From contig JADIMA010000040.1 in the NCBI GenBank assembly GCA_017694945.1, forward strand, positions 1 to 64,000: DNA of 64,000 bases, in the 5' to 3' direction. A program made the translations under genes and the position numbers. The notes beneath the pieces were generated by a model that had not been told where the DNA came from, ran no database searches, and saw nothing but the letters and a program-made list of their open reading frames with translations. This stretch comes from Candidatus Merdivivens pullicola (GTDB taxonomy: Bacteria > Bacteroidota > Bacteroidia > Bacteroidales > UBA932). Below are positions 38,639-48,763 of the stretch, piece after piece (position 1 is the stretch's first letter; every line of letters begins with the position of its first letter).

Positions 38639-39148
38639 TTAACGTTTCCTTGCTATCATTATACCTCCTATGATGCAGGCGAGGAGCAGGATGCTTATCA
38701 CTTCGAACGGAAGCACGTAGCCGTTCTTGCCGCTTTCCATCAGGGCAAGCCCTACAGTCCTGACCGGAAGTTCGCCGTGTTCGAACTGCGAAGGCAGGAA
38801 CTGGTGCTTGAGCATTACGAACAGGCAAATGGCCAGGCCCGCCGCGCTTGCCGCGAAGCCTGCCGCAAAACGGCTTTTTTTCAGTTTTTCCGCCTTGTCC
38901 CCTTCGCTGGAAGTAAGCAGGATGGAGAACACATATAGTACGGTGATGCCTCCTGCATATATGAGCAGTTGGACTGCGCCGAGGAAGGAATAGTTGAGTT
39001 GGAAATAAATCCCTGCCGTTCCGAAAAGCACGAAAAGCAGGTAGGTGGCCGCCCTCAGTATCCGTTTTGTCGTTACGGCCAGTATCGCGCTCACCGTGAT
39101 GAACAGTGCCAGTATGGCAAATACTATCAAATCGAGTGTTATGTTCAT
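38639..39148 (-). CDS. nuoJ: NADH-quinone oxidoreductase subunit J
   Basis: YLLFVLFGTAGIYFQLNYSFLGAVQLLIYAGGITVLYVF. Confidence 0.94.
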   Translation of the reverse strand: MNITLDLIVFAILALFITVSAILAVTTKRILRAATYLLFVLFGTAGIYFQLNYSFLGAVQLLIYAGGITVLYVFSILLTSSEGDKAEKLKKSRFAAGFAASAAGLAICLFVMLKHQFLPSQFEHGELPVRTVGLALMESGKNGYVLPFEVISILLLACIIGGIMIARKR

Positions 39149-39150
39149 GG

Positions 39151-39591
39151 CTATTGCTTATTCAGGATTTTGACGAGTTTTTCCCGTGTAAAGACCGAAT
39201 TTTCAAATTCGGTGGAAAATTTTATGGCATCGTGCGGGCACACGTTGACGCAGAGATGGCAGAACATGCACGAACCGAGGTCGTATTCGTATTTCACCAG
39301 TTTTTTTCTGGATTTTCCCGTCTCTGGGTCTGTGACGGTCTCGGTCGTAATCCGGATAGTCCCGTTCGGACAGTTCATTTGGCAAAGCCCGCATGCAATG
39401 CACCTGTTGTTCCCGTTTTCATCGTGGGGCATTGTCAGTTCCCCGCAATACCGGTCGTACATTTTGAGCGTTGCCCTGTTTTCGGGATACTGTTCTGTTA
39501 TCTTTTTAGTGAAAAATTCTTTCCACGTGACTTTCATTCCCGTGAGAAGGGTGCCCAAACCGTGGAAAAGTCCTTTTATATAATTACTCAT
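39151..39591 (-). CDS. nuoI: NADH-quinone oxidoreductase subunit I (two 4Fe-4S)
   Basis: CIACGLCQMNCPNG and CMFCHLCVNVCPHDA. Confidence 0.95.
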   Translation of the reverse strand: MSNYIKGLFHGLGTLLTGMKVTWKEFFTKKITEQYPENRATLKMYDRYCGELTMPHDENGNNRCIACGLCQMNCPNGTIRITTETVTDPETGKSRKKLVKYEYDLGSCMFCHLCVNVCPHDAIKFSTEFENSVFTREKLVKILNKQ

Positions 39592-39594
39592 GGT

Positions 39595-40671
39595 CTAAAA
39601 ATGCAAATTGAATACAACTATTATCACCATTAGCAGCAGGTTCACCAGTCCTATAGGCACGAGATACTTCCATTCGAGTGTAAGTATCTGGTCGATTCTG
39701 AGCCTCGGGAACGTCCACTTGATCCACATCAGCAGCCATACTACGAAAAACGCCTTTGCGAAGAACCATACGAACCCCGGAATGTAGTCCATGACCTGGT
39801 TGAATCCGTCCAGCCCGGGAATGTGTAGCGGCATCCAGCCTCCGAGGAAAATGGTGGCTGCTATGCTGGAGACGATGAAAAGGTTGACGAATTCGGCCAC
39901 GTAGAACAGACCGAAGTGCATTCCCGAATATTCGGTATGGTATCCGGCTGTCAGTTCGGATTCGGCTTCCGGCAGGTCGAACGGCCCCCTGTTCACTTCC
40001 GCGTTTCCCGCTATGAGGTAAATCACGAAGGCTATGATTGCCGGTATGTGTCCCTTGAATATGAACCAGCCGTCAGCCTGGCGGGCTACTATCTCGGAGA
40101 ACTGCATTGTATCGGTAAGTACGACTACGGTCAGTATCGAAAGTCCGATTGAAAGTTCGTAACTTATCATCTGTGCTCCGCTTCGCATCGCGCCGATAAG
40201 CGAGAACTTGCTGTTGGAACTCCAACCGGCCAGCAATATGCCGACGACTCCGATTGAAGAGGCGGCGATGAAAAACAGGACTCCCACGTTGAAGTCCAGA
40301 ATCTCCATGCCCTTATTGATAGGTATGCATGAAAATGCCATTACGGAGGCGAGTATGACGATGTACGGAGCAAGGTTGTACAGGAACTTGTCCGAGTGCC
40401 TTATCGTAATGATTTCCTTTGTCAGCATCTTGAAGACATCGCAGAATACCTGGAGCGAGCCCCATTTGCCGACCCTGTTGGGGCCGAGGCGGCATTGGAA
40501 GGAAGCGCAGACCTTGCGTTCCATGTATATCATGATGATGGCTATGATTACATACAGCAGCAGAAGGCCTATGCCGATTGCCAGGCATTCAATGAATATG
40601 GCGAGCGCTTCCGGCATTACCGAAGTCAACTGCCCGTGTATCCAACTTGTTACAACACCGAAATCAAACAT
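39595..40671 (-). CDS. nuoH: NADH-quinone oxidoreductase subunit H
   Basis: YMERKVCASFQCRLGPNRVG, RGPFDLPEAESELTAGYHTEYSGMHFGLFYVAEF. Confidence 0.97.
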   Translation of the reverse strand: MFDFGVVTSWIHGQLTSVMPEALAIFIECLAIGIGLLLLYVIIAIIMIYMERKVCASFQCRLGPNRVGKWGSLQVFCDVFKMLTKEIITIRHSDKFLYNLAPYIVILASVMAFSCIPINKGMEILDFNVGVLFFIAASSIGVVGILLAGWSSNSKFSLIGAMRSGAQMISYELSIGLSILTVVVLTDTMQFSEIVARQADGWFIFKGHIPAIIAFVIYLIAGNAEVNRGPFDLPEAESELTAGYHTEYSGMHFGLFYVAEFVNLFIVSSIAATIFLGGWMPLHIPGLDGFNQVMDYIPGFVWFFAKAFFVVWLLMWIKWTFPRLRIDQILTLEWKYLVPIGLVNLLLMVIIVVFNLHF

Positions 40672-40705
40672 ATTTCCAGTTTTATTGTGTTTTCCATTTT
40701 GTTTT

Positions 40706-42325
40706 CTACCTGTCTATGTCCGGCACCACATAGTCGAGCGTGCCGCCTATCGCTATCAGGTCGGCAATCTTGGCGTTTCTTGAAATCGTGTCCACGCACG
40801 AGACCAGAGGAAGGCCGGTCGAACGGAACTTGAGCCTGTATGGGAAACGGTCTCCTTTGCTTTCAAGGAAGACCCCGAATTCGCCCCTGCTGCCTTCCAC
40901 CGCCGAATACCAGCTTCCGACAGGCAGTTTTATTACAGGCTTTACTTTCATCTGCCACTCTCCCTGAGGAATGTTGTCGATGAGTTGGCCTATGATCTTG
41001 AGGCTCTCTTCTATTTCCTTGAGCCTTACCATGTAGCGTGCGAAACAGTCGCCTTCTGTAAATGTGATTTCCTTGAAATCCGTTTTGCCGTACATGGCGT
41101 ACGGATGCCTTTTCCTTACATCGCACGCCCATCCTGACGCCCTGCCCGTACCTCCTGTGGCTCCGAAGGAAATGGCGTCTTCACGGCTGAGCACCCCCGT
41201 GCCTACGAGTCTGTTGCGTGCTATGACATTGCCTGTGAATATCTCGTGGTATTCTTTCAGCATGGGAGGGAGGTATTTCAGAAGTTTCTTGACATTTTCC
41301 ACGAAATCGGGATGGATGTCGGCCTGTACGCCTCCGATTGTATTATAAGTCTGTATCAGGCGTCCTCCGGTAGTCTGTTCAAGTATGTCCAGTACCTTTT
41401 CCCTGTCCCTGAAACCGTAAATGAATGCTGTGAGGGCTCCCATGTCCATGCACAGGCACGAGAAGAAAAGCAGGTGGGAGTCTATCCTCTGCAATTCGTC
41501 CATGATTGTACGGATGTATTGTATCCTTTCCGAAACCTCGAGTCCCAGGGCCTTTTCTATGCACATGCACAGGGCGTGCCTGTTCTGGGATGCCCCGAGA
41601 TAGTCCAGCCTGTCGGTGAGGGCAAGAGTCTGCTGATATGTGAGCGATTCGCACATTTTTTCGATTCCCCTGTGGATGTATCCGCAGTGGACATCTATTT
41701 TCTTTATGATTTCGCCCTCAAGCGAAACACAGAACCTGAGCACCCCGTGTGTCGCCGGATGCTGTGGCCCGATGTTTATCACGTATTCTTCATCCTCAAA
41801 AAGCGGTTTGCGCTTGAGTATGAAACTGCCGTCTTTGGTAAGTTCGTATTCCGGAGCGTCCTGTACGTCGTCTTCGTTTTCCATGTTGAGCGGGTTGGAA
41901 GACATGTCGTAGTCTTTGCGGAGGGGATATCCTTTCCAGTCATCCCTGAGATACAGGCGCCTCAAATCCGGGTTGCCGGTGAATTTGATGCCATAGAAGT
42001 CGTATGCTTCACGTTCGTTGAACTGTGCGCCTTTCCACAGGTCGCTGACTGTAGGAATGCTGGCGTTGTCCCTGTCCGGATCGGCGGTTTTTATTACAAC
42101 GTTTTCCCCGGTGGAGGTGTTTTCCAGATGATAAACGCAACCGAGGCCTTCTTCGCCCCAGTCCATGCCGGTGAGGCTGCGGAGAAAATCGAAACCGTGC
42201 CCGTTCCTGAGTTTTTCGGCGACATTCCTGAATGAACGGATCGGAATGCAGAACATTCCGTCTCCGGCATCAGACAGCACGGCCGACGGTTCAATGGCGG
42301 TTATAATGTCTTTTATATTGTCCAT
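40706..42325 (-). CDS. nuoCD: NADH-quinone oxidoreductase fused subunits C/D
   Basis: N-terminal NuoC (KGAQFNEREAYDFYGIKFTGNPDLRRLYL) fused to NuoD (NIGPQHPATHGVLRF). Confidence 0.96.
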   Translation of the reverse strand: MDNIKDIITAIEPSAVLSDAGDGMFCIPIRSFRNVAEKLRNGHGFDFLRSLTGMDWGEEGLGCVYHLENTSTGENVVIKTADPDRDNASIPTVSDLWKGAQFNEREAYDFYGIKFTGNPDLRRLYLRDDWKGYPLRKDYDMSSNPLNMENEDDVQDAPEYELTKDGSFILKRKPLFEDEEYVINIGPQHPATHGVLRFCVSLEGEIIKKIDVHCGYIHRGIEKMCESLTYQQTLALTDRLDYLGASQNRHALCMCIEKALGLEVSERIQYIRTIMDELQRIDSHLLFFSCLCMDMGALTAFIYGFRDREKVLDILEQTTGGRLIQTYNTIGGVQADIHPDFVENVKKLLKYLPPMLKEYHEIFTGNVIARNRLVGTGVLSREDAISFGATGGTGRASGWACDVRKRHPYAMYGKTDFKEITFTEGDCFARYMVRLKEIEESLKIIGQLIDNIPQGEWQMKVKPVIKLPVGSWYSAVEGSRGEFGVFLESKGDRFPYRLKFRSTGLPLVSCVDTISRNAKIADLIAIGGTLDYVVPDIDR

Positions 42326-42332
42326 CGTTTTA

Positions 42333-42983
42333 CTATGCTAATCCTGATTCGTCGTAGTCTTTCGGCTGTTCGGGGCGGTTGGTCTCTTCCCTCATCAGCT
42401 TTTCGTATTGTTTTTCGCTTATGCCTTTGTTGATTCCTCCGAGGAACCGCTGGGCCTTGACCTTTCTTTGGAGCTGCATCAGTCCGTACAGCATTGCTTC
42501 CGGACGCGGAGGGCAGCCCGGGATATATACGTCCACCGGCAGTATCTTATCGACTCCCTGGACTACGTGGTAGGACTTTTTGAAAGGCCCTCCGCTTATG
42601 GCGCACCCCCCGGTGGCCACTACATATTTAGGGTCGGCCATCTGGTCGTAAAGGCGTTTCAGTACCGGGGCCATCTTGTAGGTGATGGTGCCGGCCACCA
42701 TGATGAAGTCAGCCTGCCTCGGAGAGGCCCTTGTCACTTCAAACCCGAAACGGGCGAAATCGTATCTTGCGGCGCCGACGGCCATGAATTCTATACCGCA
42801 GCAGCTTGTGGCGAATGTAAGAGGCCACAGACTATTGCTGCGGCCCCATTCTATCACATCGTCAAGACAACCTATGATAACGTTGGTTCCGTTATCGCGG
42901 AGTTCCTTGAGCATGCTTTCGATATATTCGTTGTCTTTGAAATCCTCGTATTTCATTGACTTTATCTTGACACTTCTTTTCAT
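42333..42983 (-). CDS. nuoB: NADH-quinone oxidoreductase subunit B
   Basis: [51 protein letters not shown]. Confidence 0.97.
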   Translation of the reverse strand: MKRSVKIKSMKYEDFKDNEYIESMLKELRDNGTNVIIGCLDDVIEWGRSNSLWPLTFATSCCGIEFMAVGAARYDFARFGFEVTRASPRQADFIMVAGTITYKMAPVLKRLYDQMADPKYVVATGGCAISGGPFKKSYHVVQGVDKILPVDVYIPGCPPRPEAMLYGLMQLQRKVKAQRFLGGINKGISEKQYEKLMREETNRPEQPKDYDESGLA

Positions 42984-43012
42984 ATCAGATTATCCTTTAA
43001 AATTTTGAAATG

Positions 43013-43363
43013 TCATTTCCATTCGAGTGCGCCTTTCTTCCATGCGTAGGCCAGCCCGAGTACGAGTACGGCCAGGAAAAACAGTACGCTTGCAAGTCCG
43101 TATGTTCCCAGATCCTGTACGACTACCGCCCATGCGAAAAGGAATACGGTCTCTACATCGAACATCAGGAAAAGGATGGCGAAAAGGTAATATCCGACCT
43201 TGAACTGCATCCATGATTTGCCTCTTGTCGGGATTCCGCATTCGTATGCCTCTCCTTTCTGAGGGTTGTACGATCTGGGGGCAATTGCTTTCGCAATTCC
43301 AATCGCCAGGGCCACGAGACCTATGGCAATCAGTATTACAACTACCAATAGTGTGAAATTCAT
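43013..43363 (-). CDS. nuoA: NADH-quinone oxidoreductase subunit A
   Basis: KGEAYECGIPTRGKSWMQFKVGYYLFAILFLMFDVETVFLFAWA. Confidence 0.95.
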   Translation of the reverse strand: MNFTLLVVVILIAIGLVALAIGIAKAIAPRSYNPQKGEAYECGIPTRGKSWMQFKVGYYLFAILFLMFDVETVFLFAWAVVVQDLGTYGLASVLFFLAVLVLGLAYAWKKGALEWK

Positions 43364-43429
43364 ACCAATGCTTTTTTATTTCCAAAACCCTGCAAAATTA
43401 CATAAATTTTTCTCATCAAAAAATTTTTT

Positions 43430-43437
43430 TATTTTTG
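43430..43437 (+). promoter_or_regulatory. -7 element TATTTTTG for DUF5606-rimO
   Basis: TATTTTTG in divergent nuoA/DUF5606 spacer. Confidence 0.4.
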
Positions 43438-43478
43438 CGCTGATTATTGAAAAAACGAAGAATTTTAATTGAAAAAAC

Positions 43479-43886
43479 ATGAAAACAGATTTGTCGAAAA
43501 TCCTTTCAATTTCAGGCATGAGCGGCCTTTATACTTATTTGTCGCAGGCAAAATCCGGTGCCGTAGTGGAGAACGTAGAGACTAAGAAAAGGACTTGCGT
43601 GGCAATGAACAACAAGATCAGTTCGCTTGAAGACATATCAATCTATACGGATGGGGGTGAAGTGAAACTTTCGGAGGTGCTTCTTAAAATGAAAGAGCAT
43701 CTCGGAGATTCCCCGGCGCCTTCGCACAAATCCGAGCCGGCAGTCCTCAAGGCCCTGTTCGAGGAAGTGCTTCCCGATTATGACAGGGATCGTTTTTATG
43801 TTTCCCACATGAAGAAAGTGGTGGATTGGTATAATATCATAGCGCAGAACGCCTCTTTTGATTTCGGAAAAGAGGATGAGCAGTAG
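43479..43886 (+). CDS. DUF5606-like conserved Bacteroidota protein
   Basis: DLSKILSISGMSGLYTYLSQAKSGAVVENVETKKRT. Confidence 0.75.
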   Translation: MKTDLSKILSISGMSGLYTYLSQAKSGAVVENVETKKRTCVAMNNKISSLEDISIYTDGGEVKLSEVLLKMKEHLGDSPAPSHKSEPAVLKALFEEVLPDYDRDRFYVSHMKKVVDWYNIIAQNASFDFGKEDEQ

Positions 43887-45195
43887 TGTAAAGGTGATAA
43901 CGCTCGGCTGTTCCAAGAACCGTGTGGATTCCGAGCACCTTATGAGGCAGTTGGAGGCGGCTTCGTTTGAAATCGTTCCCGAAGACAGCGATGAGCCGTG
44001 CGATGCGGTCGTGCTGAATACCTGTTCCTTTATCAACGATGCGAAGGAGGAGTCGATTGCGGCTATCTTCGATGCGGTTGACAGGAAGAACAGGGGAGAG
44101 GTTTCCCGTATTTTCGTTTTCGGCTGCCTGTCGCAGCGTTATGCGAAGGAATTGCCGGAGATGATTCCTGAAGTGGACGGTTTTTTCGGAGCATCTTCCG
44201 GCGACCTGGTTTCACTTGCGGCGGCTTTGGGTGCGGAGTTCCGCCCGGAACTGTCGTTGCAGCGTTATCTTACTACGCCCCGTCATTATGCTTATCTGAA
44301 AATTTCCGAGGGTTGCGACCGCAAATGCGCATATTGTGCGATTCCCGGTATCCGAGGCCGTCACGTGTCGGTTCCCATTGACGACCTTGTGGAAGAGGCG
44401 GAAATGCTTGCCGCAAAAGGCGTGCGTGAATTGATAGTCATAGCCCAGGATACCACTTATTACGGACTGGATCTCTATGGAAAGAGGATGATTGCGCCTT
44501 TGTTGCGCAGGCTTTCCGAAATCGACGGCATAAAGTGGATACGGTTACATTATTCTTATCCTAACGGTTTTCCCGACGATCTTCTGGAAGAGATGGCCGG
44601 CAATCCCAAGATATGCAAGTACCTGGACATCCCTTTGCAGCACTGTTCCACCAAAGTGCTCGACAAGATGCGCAGGAATATTACCGGTGAGGAGACGGTC
44701 GCTTTTGTGAAAAGGCTCCGTTCCATGATTCCGGGCATAGCGTTGCGCACCACCCTGATTGTAGGCCATCCCGGTGAGGGTTTGAAAGAGTTCGGGGAGT
44801 TGCTGGACTTCGTCCGTGAAATGCGTTTCGAGAGGCTCGGAGCCTTTGCCTATTCGGAAGAGGAGGGGACTTACGGCGCGGAGAATTACCGTGACTCGGT
44901 TTCCAGGAAGGAAAAACGCCGCCGTCTGGAGGAACTGATGTCCGTTCAGCGGGGAATATCTGCTTCCTGCAATGCCTCCCGCGTGGGTTCGGCCGTCGAA
45001 GTCGTGGCGGATTCGGTCATGGACGGATATTATGTCTGCCGTTCTATGTATGAAAGTCCAGAAGTCGATGGGGAAATATTGGTCAGGATACCTGAAAATG
45101 AAGATGAAGCCGCCGTCAATGAAAGGATAGGCAAGTTTTTTGAAGTGAAAATCAGCCGTGCGGGCGACTATGACCTGTACGGGGAAATCATTTAA
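43876..45195 (+). CDS. rimO: Ribosomal protein S12 methylthiotransferase RimO (start probably MSSSVKV at 43876)
   Basis: VITLGCSKNRVDSEHLMRQL; radical SAM EGCDRKCAYCAIPGIRGRHVS. Confidence 0.95.
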   Translation: MSSSVKVITLGCSKNRVDSEHLMRQLEAASFEIVPEDSDEPCDAVVLNTCSFINDAKEESIAAIFDAVDRKNRGEVSRIFVFGCLSQRYAKELPEMIPEVDGFFGASSGDLVSLAAALGAEFRPELSLQRYLTTPRHYAYLKISEGCDRKCAYCAIPGIRGRHVSVPIDDLVEEAEMLAAKGVRELIVIAQDTTYYGLDLYGKRMIAPLLRRLSEIDGIKWIRLHYSYPNGFPDDLLEEMAGNPKICKYLDIPLQHCSTKVLDKMRRNITGEETVAFVKRLRSMIPGIALRTTLIVGHPGEGLKEFGELLDFVREMRFERLGAFAYSEEEGTYGAENYRDSVSRKEKRRRLEELMSVQRGISASCNASRVGSAVEVVADSVMDGYYVCRSMYESPEVDGEILVRIPENEDEAAVNERIGKFFEVKISRAGDYDLYGEII

Positions 45196-45205
45196 TCAGA
45201 TAAAT

Positions 45206-46114
45206 ATGAAAAATATGATATTCCGGTCTTTTATCCCGGTTTTTGCACTGCTCGTCTTGACCGCTTCGTGCTCTCCTGTCTCTTACCGCTTCGCCTTGGA
45301 ACGGAGCAAGCCTTCTTCTTCGGGTCTCGATTTGTCGGGGAAAAGCATTGCGGCTGTCTATGCCTATCCTTCCTCGCCGGAGGATTCCCTGATGGCAGCC
45401 GAAATCGCCCAGGGCTTTGTCTCGGTTATGGAGGAGGATTATTTCCTGGGTGCGGACGCGATGCCTCTTTACAATATCGCTTATGATTCTTCGGCGGATT
45501 ATGCCGACAAGGATACGCTTGTGGGAATGATCGTTGACAGCGGGGCGGATGTCGTTTTCCTCTTCCATTCGTTTGCCTCGGGCAGTCTTGCTGTCTCTTC
45601 GGCCAATATCGTCGAACTCCCTTTTACAGCGAAACTTTCATTGTATGACTCGATGTCTTCCGAAGATACCGTCAAGGTTTATGATTACAGCGATTCGTTT
45701 TTGTGGAGCGTGCCTGGCGGGATGGAAAAAAAGGATGTTTCCGCGGCGGTTTCGGAAGATCTTCCGAATGCCGCTTTCAAGTACGGGGGAGAGGTAGCCT
45801 CGGTATTCGCTCCCGAATGGTCGGAAGAAAGTTATACGATAATCCTTTATGAAAACGATTCCGAATGGATGAACGCGGCCGAACTTGCAGTGTTTGACAT
45901 GGACTGGGCGGCTGCAATCAGGATATGGATGGAAAAGGCGGATACCGGGGATGTCAGAAAAAGTTCTTCGGCGGCGTACAACTGCGCCCTCGGATGTTAT
46001 GTCCTCGGTGAATACGGGCTCGCCGAAAAATGGCTTGACTACAGCGATTCGCTGTACAGGTTCAGCAGTTCTTCGACTTTAAGAAACAGGATTTCCGCAT
46101 CGAAAGTAAGGTAA
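45206..46114 (+). CDS. Lipoprotein, DUF6340-like (start probably MKNMIFRS at 45206)
   Basis: Lipobox LVLTASC; C-terminal single TPR-like segment. Confidence 0.55.
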   Translation: MKNMIFRSFIPVFALLVLTASCSPVSYRFALERSKPSSSGLDLSGKSIAAVYAYPSSPEDSLMAAEIAQGFVSVMEEDYFLGADAMPLYNIAYDSSADYADKDTLVGMIVDSGADVVFLFHSFASGSLAVSSANIVELPFTAKLSLYDSMSSEDTVKVYDYSDSFLWSVPGGMEKKDVSAAVSEDLPNAAFKYGGEVASVFAPEWSEESYTIILYENDSEWMNAAELAVFDMDWAAAIRIWMEKADTGDVRKSSSAAYNCALGCYVLGEYGLAEKWLDYSDSLYRFSSSSTLRNRISASKVR

Positions 46115-47002
46115 TCAGAGCGTGTTCAGCGTCTGTTCCTTGATCTTTTCGAGTTCGTCCTTCATGCGTACTACGATTTTCTGTATTTCCGCATGGTTGG
46201 CTTTTGAGCCCATCGTGTTTATTTCACGTCCCATTTCCTGGGCGATGAATGCGAGTTTCTTTCCGGGATTTTCCTCGGCGAAAGTCTCAAGGAAATATTT
46301 GCAGTGCTGGCGCAGGCGTACTTTTTCTTCGTTTATGTCCAGTTTCTCTATATAATATATGAGTTCCTGCTCGAGCCTGTTGCGGTCATAATCCACAGGA
46401 AGGTCTGCAAGTTTTGAGACTATGCGTTCGCGTATCATGGAGATGCGCTCCTGCTCGTGGCTTTCCACTTCATCAATGTAGTTCAGGATGTTTCCGGTTC
46501 TCGTCCTGAAATCCTTTTCAATGGAAATGCCTTCTTCGCAGCGGTATTCGTCAAGGCGGTCGGTGGCCTGCATGATGCATTCAACCAGGACTTTTTTGCC
46601 TTCGTCGTCAAGGTCGGATTTTCTGGATTCCACGACATCCGGCATCTTCAGCAGTGTCTGCAGGAGTATTCCTCCTCCGATGTTTTCCGAAAAGACGGAT
46701 TTCAGGTCGTCTCTTTCGGCGAGTTTCTGCAATTGCGCGAGGTATGCGGCCATTATGTCCCCGTTTATTTCCTTGGCTTCTGTTTCGGCGGACTGTTCGG
46801 CGGTCACGAACAAATCGATGTTGCCCCGGTACAGTTTTCCGGATATGAGGGAGCGTATTTCCGTTTCCTTGTCTTTCGGGATTATCTGGGATTTAAGGCT
46901 GATGTCCGCGCTTTTCCCGTTCACGCTTCTAATCTCCGCCGTGAATTTCTGTCCGTTGATTGTACATTCGGATTTTCCGTATCCGGTCATCGATTTTATC
47001 AT
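46115..47002 (-). CDS. YicC-family endoribonuclease-like protein
   Basis: MIKSMTGYGKSE N-terminus and C-terminal FIAQEMGREINTMGSKANHAEIQKIVVRMKDELEKIKEQTLN. Confidence 0.95.
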   Translation of the reverse strand: MIKSMTGYGKSECTINGQKFTAEIRSVNGKSADISLKSQIIPKDKETEIRSLISGKLYRGNIDLFVTAEQSAETEAKEINGDIMAAYLAQLQKLAERDDLKSVFSENIGGGILLQTLLKMPDVVESRKSDLDDEGKKVLVECIMQATDRLDEYRCEEGISIEKDFRTRTGNILNYIDEVESHEQERISMIRERIVSKLADLPVDYDRNRLEQELIYYIEKLDINEEKVRLRQHCKYFLETFAEENPGKKLAFIAQEMGREINTMGSKANHAEIQKIVVRMKDELEKIKEQTLNTL

Positions 47003-47044
47003 AGTCCAAGTTTTTAAAAACGCACAAAATTAAGAAACAATCGC

Positions 47045-47052
47045 TATATTTG
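47045..47052 (+). promoter_or_regulatory. -7 element TATATTTG for glnS
   Basis: TATATTTG 26 bp upstream of the start codon. Confidence 0.5.
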
Positions 47053-47077
47053 CATGTTTTTTATAAAATATTCGATT

Positions 47078-48763
47078 ATGACTGCTGAAACTGCCGACAG
47101 GAGTGCGAACGATCCCCGCAACCTGAATTTCATTGAAGAAATCATTGAAAACGACCTTGCTTCCGGAAAATACAAGGAAATAGTTACGAGGTTCCCTCCG
47201 GAGCCGAACGGCTATCTGCATATCGGGCATGCCAAGAGCATCTGCCTGAATTTCGGTCTTGCAAAGAAGTACGGCGGTCATACCAATCTGCGCTTCGACG
47301 ATACCAATCCCGTCAAGGAGGATACGGAATATGTCGATTCTATCAAGGAAGACATAAAGTGGCTGGGTTTCGACTGGGCCGGAGAGTACTATGCTTCGGA
47401 TTATTTCGAACAGTTGTACCAGTGGGCGGAGGAACTTATAAAGAAAGGACTCGCCTATGTCGATGACCAGTCCCAGGAAGAAATCCGTATCGGCAGGGGC
47501 ACTGTCAGCACTCCCGGTATCGAAAGTCCGTACAGGAACCGTTCCGTGGAAGAGAACCTGCGCCTTTTCAGGGAGATGCGTGAAGGAAAATATGCCGACG
47601 GAGAAAAGGTGTTGCGTGCAAAAATAGATATGGCGCACCCTAATATGTTGTTCCGCGATCCGCTGATGTACAGGATTATCCATGCTTCGCACCACCGTAC
47701 CGGCGACAAATGGTGCATATATCCCATGTATGATTACGCCCACGGACAGTGCGATTCGATAGAGAACATAACCCATTCGATATGTACGTTGGAGTTTGAT
47801 GTCCACAGGCCGTTGTACGACTGGTTCATCGAGAAACTGGGCATCTTTCCGTCGCATCAGTACGAATTTGCACGTCTGAACCTTACATATACTGTCATGA
47901 GCAAGCGCAAGTTGCTTGAACTCGTCAGGAACGGCTACGTGAGCGGATGGGACGATCCGCGCATGCCGACCATCTGCGGTATCCGCCGTCGCGGTTATAC
48001 CCCTGAAAGCATCAGGATGTTCGCGGACAAGGTCGGTGTGGCCAAAAGGGAGAATATCATAGATCTTCAATTAATGGAGTGGTGCGTAAGGCAGGATCTT
48101 AACGAACGTTCCAACCGTTACATGGCGGTGCTCGATCCTGTCAGGCTGGTTCTTACGGACTGGGAAGAAGGACGGGTCGAGTGGTTTGACGCCCCTTTGA
48201 ATCCGGCCGCTCCGGAAGGCCCGTCGCGCCGGGTTCCGTTTACGGGACAACTCTATATCGACAGGGATGATTTCATGGAGGAGCCTCCGAAGAAATATTT
48301 CCGTCTCCGCCCTGGCGGGGAGGTGCGGCTGAAATATGCCTACATCGTCAAATGCGAGGAAGTCGTAAAGGACGACCGGGGCAATATAGTCGAACTCAGA
48401 TGTACGCATGATCCGGCATCCAGGCCGGGTGGAGGCGAATGGCGTAAAGTGAAAGGAACCATTCACTGGGTGTCAATACCTCATGCAGTTACTGTGGAGG
48501 CCCGTATTTATGACAGACTCTTCACTGAAGAACAGATGGGGCAGATTCCTGAAGGAAAGGATTACAAGGATTACCTCAACCCGGATTCGCTCAAGGTACA
48601 GGATGCTTATGCCGAGCCGGCGTTGCTTGAGGACAATTCCGGCATAGCCGTACAGTTCGAACGACTCGGGTATTTTTTCAAGGATCCCGATTCCACTCCT
48701 GAAAGGGCGGTGTTCAACAAGACTACTTCCCTGAAAGATTCGTTCAAGGTGTTCAACGATTAA
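47078..48763 (+). CDS. glnS: Glutaminyl-tRNA synthetase (start probably MTAETADRSAND at 47078)
   Basis: RFPPEPNGYLHIGHAKSICLNFGLA, TVMSKRKL. Confidence 0.97.
   Translation: MTAETADRSANDPRNLNFIEEIIENDLASGKYKEIVTRFPPEPNGYLHIGHAKSICLNFGLAKKYGGHTNLRFDDTNPVKEDTEYVDSIKEDIKWLGFDWAGEYYASDYFEQLYQWAEELIKKGLAYVDDQSQEEIRIGRGTVSTPGIESPYRNRSVEENLRLFREMREGKYADGEKVLRAKIDMAHPNMLFRDPLMYRIIHASHHRTGDKWCIYPMYDYAHGQCDSIENITHSICTLEFDVHRPLYDWFIEKLGIFPSHQYEFARLNLTYTVMSKRKLLELVRNGYVSGWDDPRMPTICGIRRRGYTPESIRMFADKVGVAKRENIIDLQLMEWCVRQDLNERSNRYMAVLDPVRLVLTDWEEGRVEWFDAPLNPAAPEGPSRRVPFTGQLYIDRDDFMEEPPKKYFRLRPGGEVRLKYAYIVKCEEVVKDDRGNIVELRCTHDPASRPGGGEWRKVKGTIHWVSIPHAVTVEARIYDRLFTEEQMGQIPEGKDYKDYLNPDSLKVQDAYAEPALLEDNSGIAVQFERLGYFFKDPDSTPERAVFNKTTSLKDSFKVFND

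Noticed and set aside
41246-42235. 329-aa plus-strand ORF
   Set aside because: Antisense to nuoCD.
47030-48070. 346-aa minus-strand ORF
   Set aside because: Fully antisense to glnS, with no recognisable domain; mirror ORF of a GC-rich codon pattern.
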